From Nonlabens sp. Hel1_33_55 (GTDB lineage Bacteria > Bacteroidota > Bacteroidia > Flavobacteriales > Flavobacteriaceae), in NCBI RefSeq assembly GCF_900101765.1, contig NZ_LT627735.1, positions 2,821,501-2,885,500 of the forward strand: a stretch of 64,000 nt of DNA, read 5' to 3'. The number at the start of each line of letters is the position of its first letter. Position 1 is the stretch's first letter. The notes under the pieces are model-generated. The model ran no database searches. It saw nothing but the letters and a program-made list of their open reading frames with translations, and was not told where the DNA came from. Positions 17,224-25,419 of this stretch are shown here, piece by piece. Both the position numbers and the translations under genes were made by a program.

Positions 17224-19047
17224 ATGGGACAAGCTGTTGCAGTTGCGCACGATGACCACGGACATGATGATGGGCATCACCACCACAAAGAAACCTTTGT
17301 AACTAAATACATTTTTTCTCAAGATCATAAGATGATCGCAAAGCAGTATTTGATTACTGGTTTGATCATGGGAACAATTGGTATTGCAATGTCTCTATTG
17401 ATGAGAATGCAAATTGCCAATCCAGAGGAGCCTAACGTAATCTTTCAAGCATTATTAGGAAGCTGGGTAAAAGAAGGAGTAATGGAACCTAGTATTTATC
17501 TAGCCCTTGTTACTATTCACGGTACCATCATGGTATTCTTTGTTCTTACCGCTGGTTTAAGTGGTACGTTCTCAAATTTCTTGATTCCCTTACAAATTGG
17601 TGCGCGAGACATGGCCTCAGGATTCCTCAATATGGTGTCTTACTGGTTATTCTTTGTGTCTTCTGCGATCATGATTGGATCATTATTCGTTGAATTAGGA
17701 CCAGCAGCAGCAGGTTGGACAATTTATCCACCGCTTAGTGCATTACCAGAGGCGATGCCAGGATCTGCAATGGGTATGACCTTATGGTTGGTTTCAATGG
17801 CGATCTTTATTGCATCTTCTCTTTTGGGTTCCTTGAACTATGTAGTTACGGTAATCAATTTGAGAACAAAAGGTATGTCCATGACGAGATTGCCTTTGAC
17901 CATTTGGGCATTCTTTGTAACGGCTATTATTGGAATTGTTTCTTTCCCAGTATTATTTGCAGCCGCTTTACTTTTGATAATGGATAGAAGTTTTGGAACT
18001 TCTTTCTTTTTGTCTGACATTTATATACAAGGAGAGGTTCTTGCTAATCAAGGAGGTTCTCCAGTTTTATTTGAGCACCTTTTTTGGTTCTTAGGTCACC
18101 CAGAGGTTTATATTGTATTACTTCCAGCACTTGGGATTACCTCAGAGATTATTGCAACCAATTCACGTAAACCTATTTTTGGTTATCGTGCGATGGTAGC
18201 TTCCATACTTGCGATCGCTTTCCTATCTACGATTGTTTGGGGTCACCACATGTTTATTTCAGGTATGAATCCATTCTTGGGATCTGTATTTACATTTACT
18301 ACGCTATTGATTGCTATACCATCAGCGGTAAAGGCATTTAATTACATAACAACGCTTTGGAAAGGTAATTTACAGATGAATCCTGCGATGCTGTTTTCCA
18401 TTGGACTGGTATCGACTTTTATAACAGGTGGACTTACTGGAATCATTCTAGGAGATAGTACACTCGACATTAACGTTCACGATACGTACTTTGTAGTTGC
18501 TCACTTCCACTTGGTAATGGGTATATCTGCTCTTTACGGACTGTTTGCTGGAGTTTATCATTGGTTCCCTAAAATGTTTAACCGCATGATGGATAAGAAT
18601 CTAGGTTACGTCCATTTCTGGATGACTGCAGTTGGAGCTTATGGAGTATTTTTCCCTATGCACTTTGTAGGTATGGCAGGTCTTCCTAGACGTTACTATA
18701 CTAACACTAACTTCCCGTATTTCGATGATCTAGCAGATACGAATTCCTTGATCACATACTTTGCAATCTTCACAGCAGTAGGTCAATTGTTCTTTGCTTA
18801 TAACTTTGTTAAGAGTATCTTCTTTGGTAAGAAAGCACCGGCAAATCCATGGAAATCCAATACATTGGAATGGACAACTGGAGACAAACACATTCACGGT
18901 AACTGGGTTGGAGCAATTCCACATGTTCACAGATGGCCGTATGACTATTCTAAACTGAATGAAGAAGATGAATATGTAATCGCTGGACAAGACTATGTGC
19001 CGCAGCATATACCTTTACAACCTAAGGAAGAAGAAATGAATCACTAG
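17224..19047 (+). CDS. coxA: Cytochrome c oxidase subunit I (haem-copper, A type)
   Basis: This 607-residue protein has a His-rich start (about 9-22) and twelve or so membrane helices. Ligands are in place: H99 and H429 for the low-spin haem, H427 for the high-spin haem, and H292, H341 and H342 for CuB. The H292-P-E-V-Y296 motif includes the cross-linked Tyr of A-type oxidases. The helix VELGPAAAGWTIYPPLS is typical of Bacteroidota. The enzyme reduces oxygen and pumps protons. Subunits III and IV are not in this operon and must lie elsewhere. It is the last gene, followed by a strong terminator. Confidence 0.97.
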   Translation: MGQAVAVAHDDHGHDDGHHHHKETFVTKYIFSQDHKMIAKQYLITGLIMGTIGIAMSLLMRMQIANPEEPNVIFQALLGSWVKEGVMEPSIYLALVTIHGTIMVFFVLTAGLSGTFSNFLIPLQIGARDMASGFLNMVSYWLFFVSSAIMIGSLFVELGPAAAGWTIYPPLSALPEAMPGSAMGMTLWLVSMAIFIASSLLGSLNYVVTVINLRTKGMSMTRLPLTIWAFFVTAIIGIVSFPVLFAAALLLIMDRSFGTSFFLSDIYIQGEVLANQGGSPVLFEHLFWFLGHPEVYIVLLPALGITSEIIATNSRKPIFGYRAMVASILAIAFLSTIVWGHHMFISGMNPFLGSVFTFTTLLIAIPSAVKAFNYITTLWKGNLQMNPAMLFSIGLVSTFITGGLTGIILGDSTLDINVHDTYFVVAHFHLVMGISALYGLFAGVYHWFPKMFNRMMDKNLGYVHFWMTAVGAYGVFFPMHFVGMAGLPRRYYTNTNFPYFDDLADTNSLITYFAIFTAVGQLFFAYNFVKSIFFGKKAPANPWKSNTLEWTTGDKHIHGNWVGAIPHVHRWPYDYSKLNEEDEYVIAGQDYVPQHIPLQPKEEEMNH

Positions 19048-19065
19048 GTGAATTCAAAACCTAAT

Positions 19066-19097
19066 AAAAAAGGTGGAGCAATTGCTCCACCTTTTTT
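19066..19097. terminator. Bidirectional terminator after coxA
   Basis: A perfect inverted repeat, AAAAAAGGTGGAGCAA / TTGCTCCACCTTTTTT, lies between the stop of coxA and the convergent peroxiredoxin-like gene. A and T runs on both sides allow it to act in both directions. Confidence 0.9.
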
Positions 19098-19193
19098 GAT
19101 TTACATATGTTCCATTTAATCACCTGTCAACTTTTACAGGATTACAGGATTTGATTAGCTATGGAATTGTTTATTCCATCTGCTAAGTGACAA

Positions 19194-19700
19194 TTATGCC
19201 TCACCTCGTGCAGGATAATCCTTATCCTCTATAAAGTCGATTGCTTTAAGAAGATCATCCAACTGTGGTCTTGCAAATGGCATGGTTTGAACAGCACTGC
19301 AATAGAGCGTCCCATCTTTTTTAATCAGAAATAGTCCTGGTTCAGAGAATAATTCTGGCTCCTTATCGCTTATTCCTTTAGACAGATAAAGTCCCCATTC
19401 TTTTGCCTGCTCTTTACTCAGTTCAAATCCTACAGGTATACTCTCAATATCCCATTCCTCGCCAGTTTTTTTAGCTCGCTCTTCTGTATCCATACTTACT
19501 GCGATCACATTGACGCCGCGATCTACAAATTCTGATAATTTATCCTTGAGAGATTCCAGTTGCTTCTTACAAACTGGACAGTGATAGCCACGATAAAATA
19601 CCATTAAGGTATACTTTTCTGGGTCTTGCTTTTCCATCGACCACTTTGTGTCGTTAATCAAATCAAGCTCTAAATGCGGTACTTTTTGAGTAGGTTTCAT
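19194..19700 (-). CDS. Peroxiredoxin-like (AhpC/TSA family) protein
   Basis: The protein has 168 residues with the start at the ATG at 19700 (MKPTQKVPHLELDL). The frame is open further upstream to 19811, but that part runs through the iterated palindrome and reads as non-homologous basic sequence. It is a thioredoxin-fold protein with VFYRGYHCPVCKKQLESL. C41 and C44 form a CxxC pair in the place where peroxiredoxin-like (PRX-like2) proteins carry their redox centre. The C-terminal part holds FLIKKDGTLYCSAVQTMPFARP. The likely role is cytosolic thiol peroxidase or disulfide chemistry. It is convergent with coxA and divergent from ruvB. Confidence 0.85.
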   Translation of the reverse strand: MKPTQKVPHLELDLINDTKWSMEKQDPEKYTLMVFYRGYHCPVCKKQLESLKDKLSEFVDRGVNVIAVSMDTEERAKKTGEEWDIESIPVGFELSKEQAKEWGLYLSKGISDKEPELFSEPGLFLIKKDGTLYCSAVQTMPFARPQLDDLLKAIDFIEDKDYPARGEA

Positions 19701-19779
19701 ATTTTTATTTTCAATATAACACCAGCTGCTTTTCTTTCTACTAAAATTAAGGTAATTGGTAAAATGTTGAGAAGTGTAC

Positions 19780-19795
19780 CGCTTTCGCGAAAGCG
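19780..19795. repeat. Iterated palindrome, perfect 16-bp copy (intergenic)
   Basis: CGCTTTCGCGAAAGCG in the divergent gap between the peroxiredoxin-like gene and ruvB, 41 nt before the ruvB start. Confidence 0.95.
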
Positions 19796-19824
19796 AAAAT
19801 CCAACTAACAAATCTACTATCGAC

Positions 19825-19832
19825 TATCTTTG
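19825..19832 (+). promoter_or_regulatory. TAnnTTTG box immediately before ruvB
   Basis: TATCTTTG ends only 4 nt before the ruvB ATG. If it is the real -7 box, the mRNA would start at or next to the start codon and be leaderless. No TTG lies at the ideal upstream spacing. Confidence 0.4.
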
Positions 19833-19836
19833 ACAT

Positions 19837-20865
19837 ATGAATGAGCATCTTGACGCGACCAGTGAAAATTTTTCCAATGAAGAGCACGATATAGAACGTG
19901 CGTTGAGGCCACTTTCCTTTGACGATTTTGCCGGTCAAGATCAGATTCTTGAAAACCTCAAGGTTTTTGTTCAAGCCGCAAATCAACGCGGTGATGCACT
20001 TGACCACACGCTTTTTCATGGACCTCCAGGATTAGGTAAAACAACACTCGCTCATATACTAGCGGCAGAATTAGGTGTTGGGATCAAGGTCACATCTGGA
20101 CCAGTTCTTGACAAACCTGGAGATCTCGCTGGATTACTGACAAACCTTGATGAGCGCGACGTTTTATTCATTGATGAGATCCACAGACTTAGTCCTATAG
20201 TAGAAGAGTACCTCTATAGTGCTATGGAAGACTACAAGATCGATATCATGATCGAGACTGGTCCCAATGCGCGTACGGTGCAGATCAATCTCGCACCGTT
20301 TACATTGATAGGTGCAACTACACGTAGCGGTTTGCTCACGGCTCCCATGCGAGCTAGATTTGGGATTTCGTCAAGATTGCAGTACTATACGACTGAACTT
20401 CTTTCCACGATCGTAGAGCGCAGCTCTGAGATTCTGCAAGTTGAAATTGACAAGGAAGCTGCTATTGAAATCGCAGGTAGAAGCCGCGGAACACCTAGGA
20501 TTGCAAATGCACTTTTAAGACGCGTACGTGATTTTGCCCAAATCAAGGGAACCGGGAATATCGATCTGGATATCGCCAGATATTCGCTAAAAGCTTTAAA
20601 TGTTGACGCGCACGGATTGGACGAGATGGACAATAAGATATTGACTACTATTATTGATAAGTTTAAAGGTGGACCTGTAGGAATTACTACCTTATCTACG
20701 GCAGTATCAGAAAGTGCAGAAACTATTGAAGAAGTCTACGAACCATTCTTGATTCAACAAGGCTTTATCATCCGTACGCCACGCGGACGTGAGGTCACAG
20801 AACACGCCTACAAACATCTAGGTAGAACACCTAATGCAAGAATGGGCGGTCTTTTCGACCAATAG
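19837..20865 (+). CDS. ruvB: Holliday junction branch-migration DNA helicase RuvB
   Basis: This 342-residue AAA+ motor drives branch migration together with RuvA. Walker A GPPGLGKT is at 62-69, Walker B is in DVLFIDEIHRL, sensor 1 is in LIGATTRSGLL, and the arginine-finger region APMRARFGI follows. The winged-helix DNA-binding domain occupies the last 75 residues, ending LGRTPNARMGGLFDQ. It matches the family's usual length. The P450 gene starts 5 nt after its stop and is probably co-transcribed. ruvA is 4 kb downstream beyond the P450 and maeB genes, so the two ruv genes are not in one unit here. Confidence 0.97.
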   Translation: MNEHLDATSENFSNEEHDIERALRPLSFDDFAGQDQILENLKVFVQAANQRGDALDHTLFHGPPGLGKTTLAHILAAELGVGIKVTSGPVLDKPGDLAGLLTNLDERDVLFIDEIHRLSPIVEEYLYSAMEDYKIDIMIETGPNARTVQINLAPFTLIGATTRSGLLTAPMRARFGISSRLQYYTTELLSTIVERSSEILQVEIDKEAAIEIAGRSRGTPRIANALLRRVRDFAQIKGTGNIDLDIARYSLKALNVDAHGLDEMDNKILTTIIDKFKGGPVGITTLSTAVSESAETIEEVYEPFLIQQGFIIRTPRGREVTEHAYKHLGRTPNARMGGLFDQ

Positions 20866-20869
20866 ATCT

Positions 20870-22207
20870 ATGCGTAACATTCACAAAGTATCGGCGATAA
20901 GGTTTTTGTCTAAATCTGCTCAGATTTATAAAGACCCATTACCATTTCACAGAGAAAACTTCCAGCGTTACGGCCAGACATTCAAGATTAGCCCAAAACC
21001 TGGATTGACCATTCATTTTACCTGCGATACAAAGCTCACACAACATATTCTCCAGAAGAATCAGCGCAATTATCATAAATCCAGCTTACAAACACACGAC
21101 CTGGCAAAATATATAGGTCATGGATTGCTCACTGCAAACGGTGAAGAATGGAAAGCAAACCGAAAGCTAGTTCAACCTGCTTTTTATAAAAAACAACTCG
21201 CTGGTATCATGGATTCCATGCATCAGGTGATACAGCAGGAATTAAGGAATATTGTCCCTGGCAAAGCCATGGATATTCATAAAGTCTTTAGTGACCTCGC
21301 ATTTAAGGTCGTTGCCCGCAGTTTGTTTTATTTGGAGGACATGGACGAGCGCATCAATCGGTTACAGCAAATTACTGAAGAAGCTCAAAAGATGCTCATC
21401 AAGGAATTGCGATTGCCATTCCTGCAATGGTATTACAACCGTCGCTGGCTTTCTGGAAATAGGAGTATTGCCTATCACATGGAATTGATTGATGAGGCAA
21501 GAGGCATTCTCTTGGATATTATCGAACAGCGCAGGAAAGAAAATAAAACCTATGGAGACCTGCTGGATATGTTATTGCAATCTACCTATGAGGATGGTAC
21601 CCATATGAGCGATGAACAGCTCATAGATGAAATTTTGGTATTATTTATTGCAGGCCATGAAACAACAGCAAATGCGTTGACATTTGCCACTCAACTATTG
21701 GCACATCACCCAGAAAAAGCACGAAAGGTTCAGGGTGAGATTTCAAAACTCGATAGTACAGATTTAATGGAACAGGTGCGATCCATGGAGTATACAAAGC
21801 AAGTGCTGGATGAAACCATGCGTTTGTATCCACCAGCATATGTAACCGATCGCGTAGCGGTAGAAGCTGACGAGTGTGATGATATCTCCATTCCAGCCGG
21901 TAGTATATGGCTCATTAGTTTCTATGAAATGCACCGCCGCGCCGATTTATGGCAACAACCAGAAGCGTTCATCCCAGAACGATTCGATCCAGATAAGCGC
22001 AAGGAATACAGCGATCAATATTTTCCTTTTGGTGCTGGACCTCGTATGTGCATAGGGAATAATTTTGCGATGTTTGAAATGGCACTCGTGGTTAAAAACA
22101 TACTCGAGAAATACGACTTGGAAGCCATTGGCGATATCATTGAATACCATCCATTGATCACGCTGCGACCCAAGAATGCTCGGGTGGTTTTTAGGGAAAG
22201 GACCTAA
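20870..22207 (+). CDS. Cytochrome P450
   Basis: The protein has 445 residues when started at the ATG at 20870. An upstream ATG at 20834 lies inside ruvB and adds an unlikely 12-residue tail. It is a complete P450: the I-helix oxygen motif AGHETT, the K-helix ExxR in ETMRLYPP, the PERF motif in FIPERFDPDKR, and the haem-binding loop FGAGPRMCIG with the Cys ligand at C394. No membrane anchor is visible, so it is likely a soluble bacterial enzyme that needs separate redox partners, none of which is encoded nearby. The substrate is unknown. Its tight placement behind ruvB gives no functional hint. Confidence 0.92.
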   Translation: MRNIHKVSAIRFLSKSAQIYKDPLPFHRENFQRYGQTFKISPKPGLTIHFTCDTKLTQHILQKNQRNYHKSSLQTHDLAKYIGHGLLTANGEEWKANRKLVQPAFYKKQLAGIMDSMHQVIQQELRNIVPGKAMDIHKVFSDLAFKVVARSLFYLEDMDERINRLQQITEEAQKMLIKELRLPFLQWYYNRRWLSGNRSIAYHMELIDEARGILLDIIEQRRKENKTYGDLLDMLLQSTYEDGTHMSDEQLIDEILVLFIAGHETTANALTFATQLLAHHPEKARKVQGEISKLDSTDLMEQVRSMEYTKQVLDETMRLYPPAYVTDRVAVEADECDDISIPAGSIWLISFYEMHRRADLWQQPEAFIPERFDPDKRKEYSDQYFPFGAGPRMCIGNNFAMFEMALVVKNILEKYDLEAIGDIIEYHPLITLRPKNARVVFRERT

Positions 22208-22395
22208 TCTCAAATCAAATAAGAAGCAAGAAATTATAGATAGTCTATCTAAATATATTATTGCAATGGCTATTGGAAATTTTGCTTTCACACGTTGCGC
22301 TGAGTTCATCGAAATGAAAGCGAAAACATCAAAAACAAATAGAAACATCTAATAACCTTAGGTGATTCAAAATCCTCGCTCACACGTTTAATCGC

Positions 22396-22403
22396 TACCT
22401 TTG
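22396..22403 (+). promoter_or_regulatory. Likely -7 box of the malic enzyme gene
   Basis: TACCTTTG fits TAnnTTTG and ends 21 nt before the ATG at 22425. A matching TTG is not present at the standard spacing. The 217-bp gap before it also holds an imperfect inverted repeat at 22280-22326. Confidence 0.45.
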
Positions 22404-22424
22404 TAATCGCTTAAAAAGCATTTT

Positions 22425-24731
22425 ATGAGCAGCAAACCCAGCAGAAGAAGAGAAGCACTGGTTTATCACGCAAAACCTACACCTGGAAAAATCAAGGTGG
22501 TCCCAACTAAAAAATACAGTAGCCAGAGAGACTTGTCATTAGCCTACAGTCCTGGTGTGGCAGAACCTTGCCTTGAGATTGCTAAGGATCCAACCAACGC
22601 CTATAAATACACTACAAAGGGGAATTTGGTAGCCGTAATATCTAACGGTACGGCAGTATTGGGATTAGGAGACATAGGTCCTCTTGCGAGCAAACCAGTT
22701 ATGGAAGGTAAAGGTTTGTTATTTAAAATATTTGCAGACCTGGATTGTTTCGATATTGAAGTTGACACCAAGGATGTAGATCAGTTTATTGAAACGGTCA
22801 AGAATATCGCGCCCACTTTTGGAGGAATCAATCTAGAAGATATTGCAGCTCCCGAGGCCTTTGAAATTGAACGCCGACTCAAAGAAGAATTGAACATACC
22901 GGTCATGCATGATGACCAGCATGGAACAGCGATCATTTCAAGTGCTGCACTTCTCAATGCATTGGAACTTGCTGAAAAGAATATAGAAGATGTAAAAATC
23001 GTTGTTTCTGGCGCTGGTAGTGCCGCAATTTCATGCACCTCGCTGTATGTAAAATTAGGAGCACGACTAGAAAACATTATGATGTTTGATGTTGACGGTC
23101 TTATTACCAAATCACGCACAGACCTAGGTAAAATGCAAATGCAATTTGCTACTGATCATAAACCAGTTTCCATGGCAGACGCCATTGTTGGAGCAGACGT
23201 GTTTTTGGGACTCTCTGCCGGGAATATAGTTTCCCAAAAGATGGTGCAATCCATGAGTGATAATCCTATTGTTTTTGCAATGGCAAATCCAACTCCAGAG
23301 ATTGATTACGACCTGGCTATGGCAGCTCGTGAGGATATCATTATGGCAACAGGACGTAGTGATAATCCCAACCAAGTAAATAACGTATTAGGGTTCCCAT
23401 TCATTTTTAGAGGTGCCATGGATGTGCGCGCCACAATGATTAATGAAGAAATGAAGCTAGCTGCGACTTATGCACTGGCAAACCTGGCAAAAGAACCTGT
23501 GCCAGAACAAGTAAATATTGCCTATGGAGAGTTGAAGCTCAACTTCGGGCGTGATTATATAATTCCAAAGCCTTTTGATCCACGCTTGATCTCAACAGTG
23601 CCACCGGCGGTAGCTAGAGCTGCCATGGAATCTGGAGTTGCTCAAGAACCTATCACAGACTGGGATAAGTATGAGGAGCAGTTGCTTTCTAGAATGGGAT
23701 CTGATAACAAGCTTGTCCGTTTGTTATTAAACCGCGCGAGAATCAATCCAAAACGTATTGTCTTTGCAGAAGCTGATAATGTAGACGTACTCAAGGCGGC
23801 TCAAATTGTTCTGGAAGAAGGAATAGGTACGCCCATATTATTGGGAAGAAAAGATGTCATTGAAGAAATGATGGCAGAGCTTGATTTTGATCAACCATGC
23901 TTAATCATTGACCCCAAAACCGATGAAGAGTCCGCAAGGCGTGATCGATATGCACGCGAGTTCTGGAAGTTGAGACAACGCAAAGGTGTGACTGAATTTG
24001 ATGCTAGCAAAACCATACGTCAGCGTAACTATTTTGCCGCGATGATGGTTAAGGTAGGAGATGCAGATGCATTGATAACTGGTGTTGCGCAATCCTATCC
24101 GCGATCTGTGCGTCCTATGATGGAAATTATAGGAATGGCTCCTGGAGTCGATAAAATTGCGACCACCAACTTAATGGTCACTGATCGTGGCCCGCTATTT
24201 ATCTCAGATACTTCTATTAACATTGATCCAGACGCCATTGAGCTTGCTAAAATTGCACAGATGACTGGTAGAACGGCAGGTATGTTTGGAATCGATCCCG
24301 TAATTGCCATGATTTCTTATGCAAACTTTGGATCCAGTAAGCACCCTAATGCTACTAAGGTTACAGATGCTGTAAAGTATTTGCACCAGTATTATCCTAG
24401 TATAGTTGTAGATGGTGAAATACAGACAGATTTTGCCTTGAACGCTACGATGCTGGAGCAAAAATTTCCGTTTTCTAAATTAGCTGGGAAAAAGGTCAAC
24501 ACCTTGATTTTTCCTAATTTGGAGAGTAGCAATTCTACCTACAAATTACTAAAGGAATTGCGAGGCATAGATTCGATTGGTCCTATTATGATGGGAATGC
24601 AAAAGCCATGTCATATTCTACAGTTGGGTGCCAGTGTGGACGAGATTGTGAATATGGCAGCTGTGGCTGTCATTGATGCCCAACAAAAAGAAAAACGAGC
24701 TGCAGAACAGTCTGCAAAAGGTAGATCCTAA
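22425..24731 (+). CDS. maeB: NADP-dependent malic enzyme with C-terminal phosphotransacetylase-like domain
   Basis: This 768-residue two-part protein is built like E. coli MaeB. Residues 1-430 are malic enzyme, with YSPGVAEPC, the metal site around GGINLEDIAAPEAFEIE, and the dinucleotide fold VVSGAGSAAISC. Residues 430-768 resemble phosphate acetyltransferase (FAEADNVDVLKAAQIVLEEG, YPRSVRPMMEI), which in MaeB is regulatory rather than catalytic. The enzyme converts malate to pyruvate with NADPH production. With pckA in the same window it forms part of the PEP-pyruvate-oxaloacetate node. It is a single gene with its own promoter and terminator. Confidence 0.95.
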   Translation: MSSKPSRRREALVYHAKPTPGKIKVVPTKKYSSQRDLSLAYSPGVAEPCLEIAKDPTNAYKYTTKGNLVAVISNGTAVLGLGDIGPLASKPVMEGKGLLFKIFADLDCFDIEVDTKDVDQFIETVKNIAPTFGGINLEDIAAPEAFEIERRLKEELNIPVMHDDQHGTAIISSAALLNALELAEKNIEDVKIVVSGAGSAAISCTSLYVKLGARLENIMMFDVDGLITKSRTDLGKMQMQFATDHKPVSMADAIVGADVFLGLSAGNIVSQKMVQSMSDNPIVFAMANPTPEIDYDLAMAAREDIIMATGRSDNPNQVNNVLGFPFIFRGAMDVRATMINEEMKLAATYALANLAKEPVPEQVNIAYGELKLNFGRDYIIPKPFDPRLISTVPPAVARAAMESGVAQEPITDWDKYEEQLLSRMGSDNKLVRLLLNRARINPKRIVFAEADNVDVLKAAQIVLEEGIGTPILLGRKDVIEEMMAELDFDQPCLIIDPKTDEESARRDRYAREFWKLRQRKGVTEFDASKTIRQRNYFAAMMVKVGDADALITGVAQSYPRSVRPMMEIIGMAPGVDKIATTNLMVTDRGPLFISDTSINIDPDAIELAKIAQMTGRTAGMFGIDPVIAMISYANFGSSKHPNATKVTDAVKYLHQYYPSIVVDGEIQTDFALNATMLEQKFPFSKLAGKKVNTLIFPNLESSNSTYKLLKELRGIDSIGPIMMGMQKPCHILQLGASVDEIVNMAAVAVIDAQQKEKRAAEQSAKGRS

Positions 24732-24756
24732 AAGTAAAATACATCTTACATTAATT

Positions 24757-24797
24757 AACAAGGTTGACTGCGATTATAGCAGGAAACCTTGTTTTTA
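24757..24797 (+). terminator. Terminator after the malic enzyme gene
   Basis: AACAAGGTT (24757-24765) pairs with AACCTTGTT (24785-24793) around a 19-nt loop, followed by T-rich sequence. It lies 26 nt after the stop. Confidence 0.7.
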
Positions 24798-24803
24798 TTT
24801 TGT

Positions 24804-24811
24804 TACATTTG
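24804..24811 (+). promoter_or_regulatory. Possible -7 box of ruvA
   Basis: TACATTTG fits TAnnTTTG and lies 23 nt before the ruvA start. No TTG is seen at the standard spacing, so this is a weak call. Confidence 0.4.
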
Positions 24812-24834
24812 AGCGATTGCTAATATCCTGTTAA

Positions 24835-25416
24835 ATGATTGCCCAATTGCAAGGCCAGCTGGTCGAGAAAAACCTTACTGATGTCGTTATAGATTGCGCT
24901 GGTGTAGGGTATTTCGTAGAAATTTCTTTACATACTTATTCACTCATTCCAGAAGGTGACCTCGTCAAGCTTTACACCTACATGATGGTGCGTGAAGATG
25001 CGCAGCGGCTTTTTGGATTCGTTGAGAAAAGCGAGCGTGAGGTTTTTAAGTTGCTTATTTCGGTTTCTGGGATAGGTGCAAATACGGCTCGCACGATGTT
25101 GTCCAGTCTTGATCCATCACAAATTGCCCAGGCTATTGCAAATGGAGATGTTAGAACGATTCAAAGTGTTAAAGGAATAGGTGCAAAAACGGCGCAACGC
25201 GTGATCCTCGATTTACGTGATAAGATTTTGCAGGTGCTGGAAGATCCGCAGATTTCTGTTTTACCGAGCAATAGAGGACGAGAAGAGGCGTTATCTGCTT
25301 TGGAAACGCTTGGTTATTTGCGCAAACAGTCTCAAAAAGTGATCGATAAGATCCTGTCAGACAAGCCAGATGCCACCACTGAACAACTTATTAAGGAAGC
25401 ACTTAAACAATTATAG
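24835..25416 (+). CDS. ruvA: Holliday junction DNA helicase subunit RuvA
   Basis: This 193-residue tetrameric junction-binding partner of RuvB has an N-terminal OB fold (about 1-62, MIAQLQGQLVEKNLTDVV), tandem helix-hairpin-helix motifs (VSGIGANTARTMLSSL and VKGIGAKTAQRVILDL), and a C-terminal RuvB-binding domain (about 145-193, EEALSALETLGYL). The length is normal. Its stop lies 3 nt before the probable TTG start of sprA. This fits a co-transcribed ruvA-sprA pair, which I recall as common in Flavobacteriaceae. Confidence 0.96.
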   Translation: MIAQLQGQLVEKNLTDVVIDCAGVGYFVEISLHTYSLIPEGDLVKLYTYMMVREDAQRLFGFVEKSEREVFKLLISVSGIGANTARTMLSSLDPSQIAQAIANGDVRTIQSVKGIGAKTAQRVILDLRDKILQVLEDPQISVLPSNRGREEALSALETLGYLRKQSQKVIDKILSDKPDATTEQLIKEALKQL

Positions 25417-25419
25417 GAT

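Noticed and set aside
19701..19811. Longer N-terminus for the peroxiredoxin-like protein
   Set aside because: The extension reads through the iterated palindrome and an AT-rich leader into basic residues with no family similarity. The ATG at 19700 fits better.
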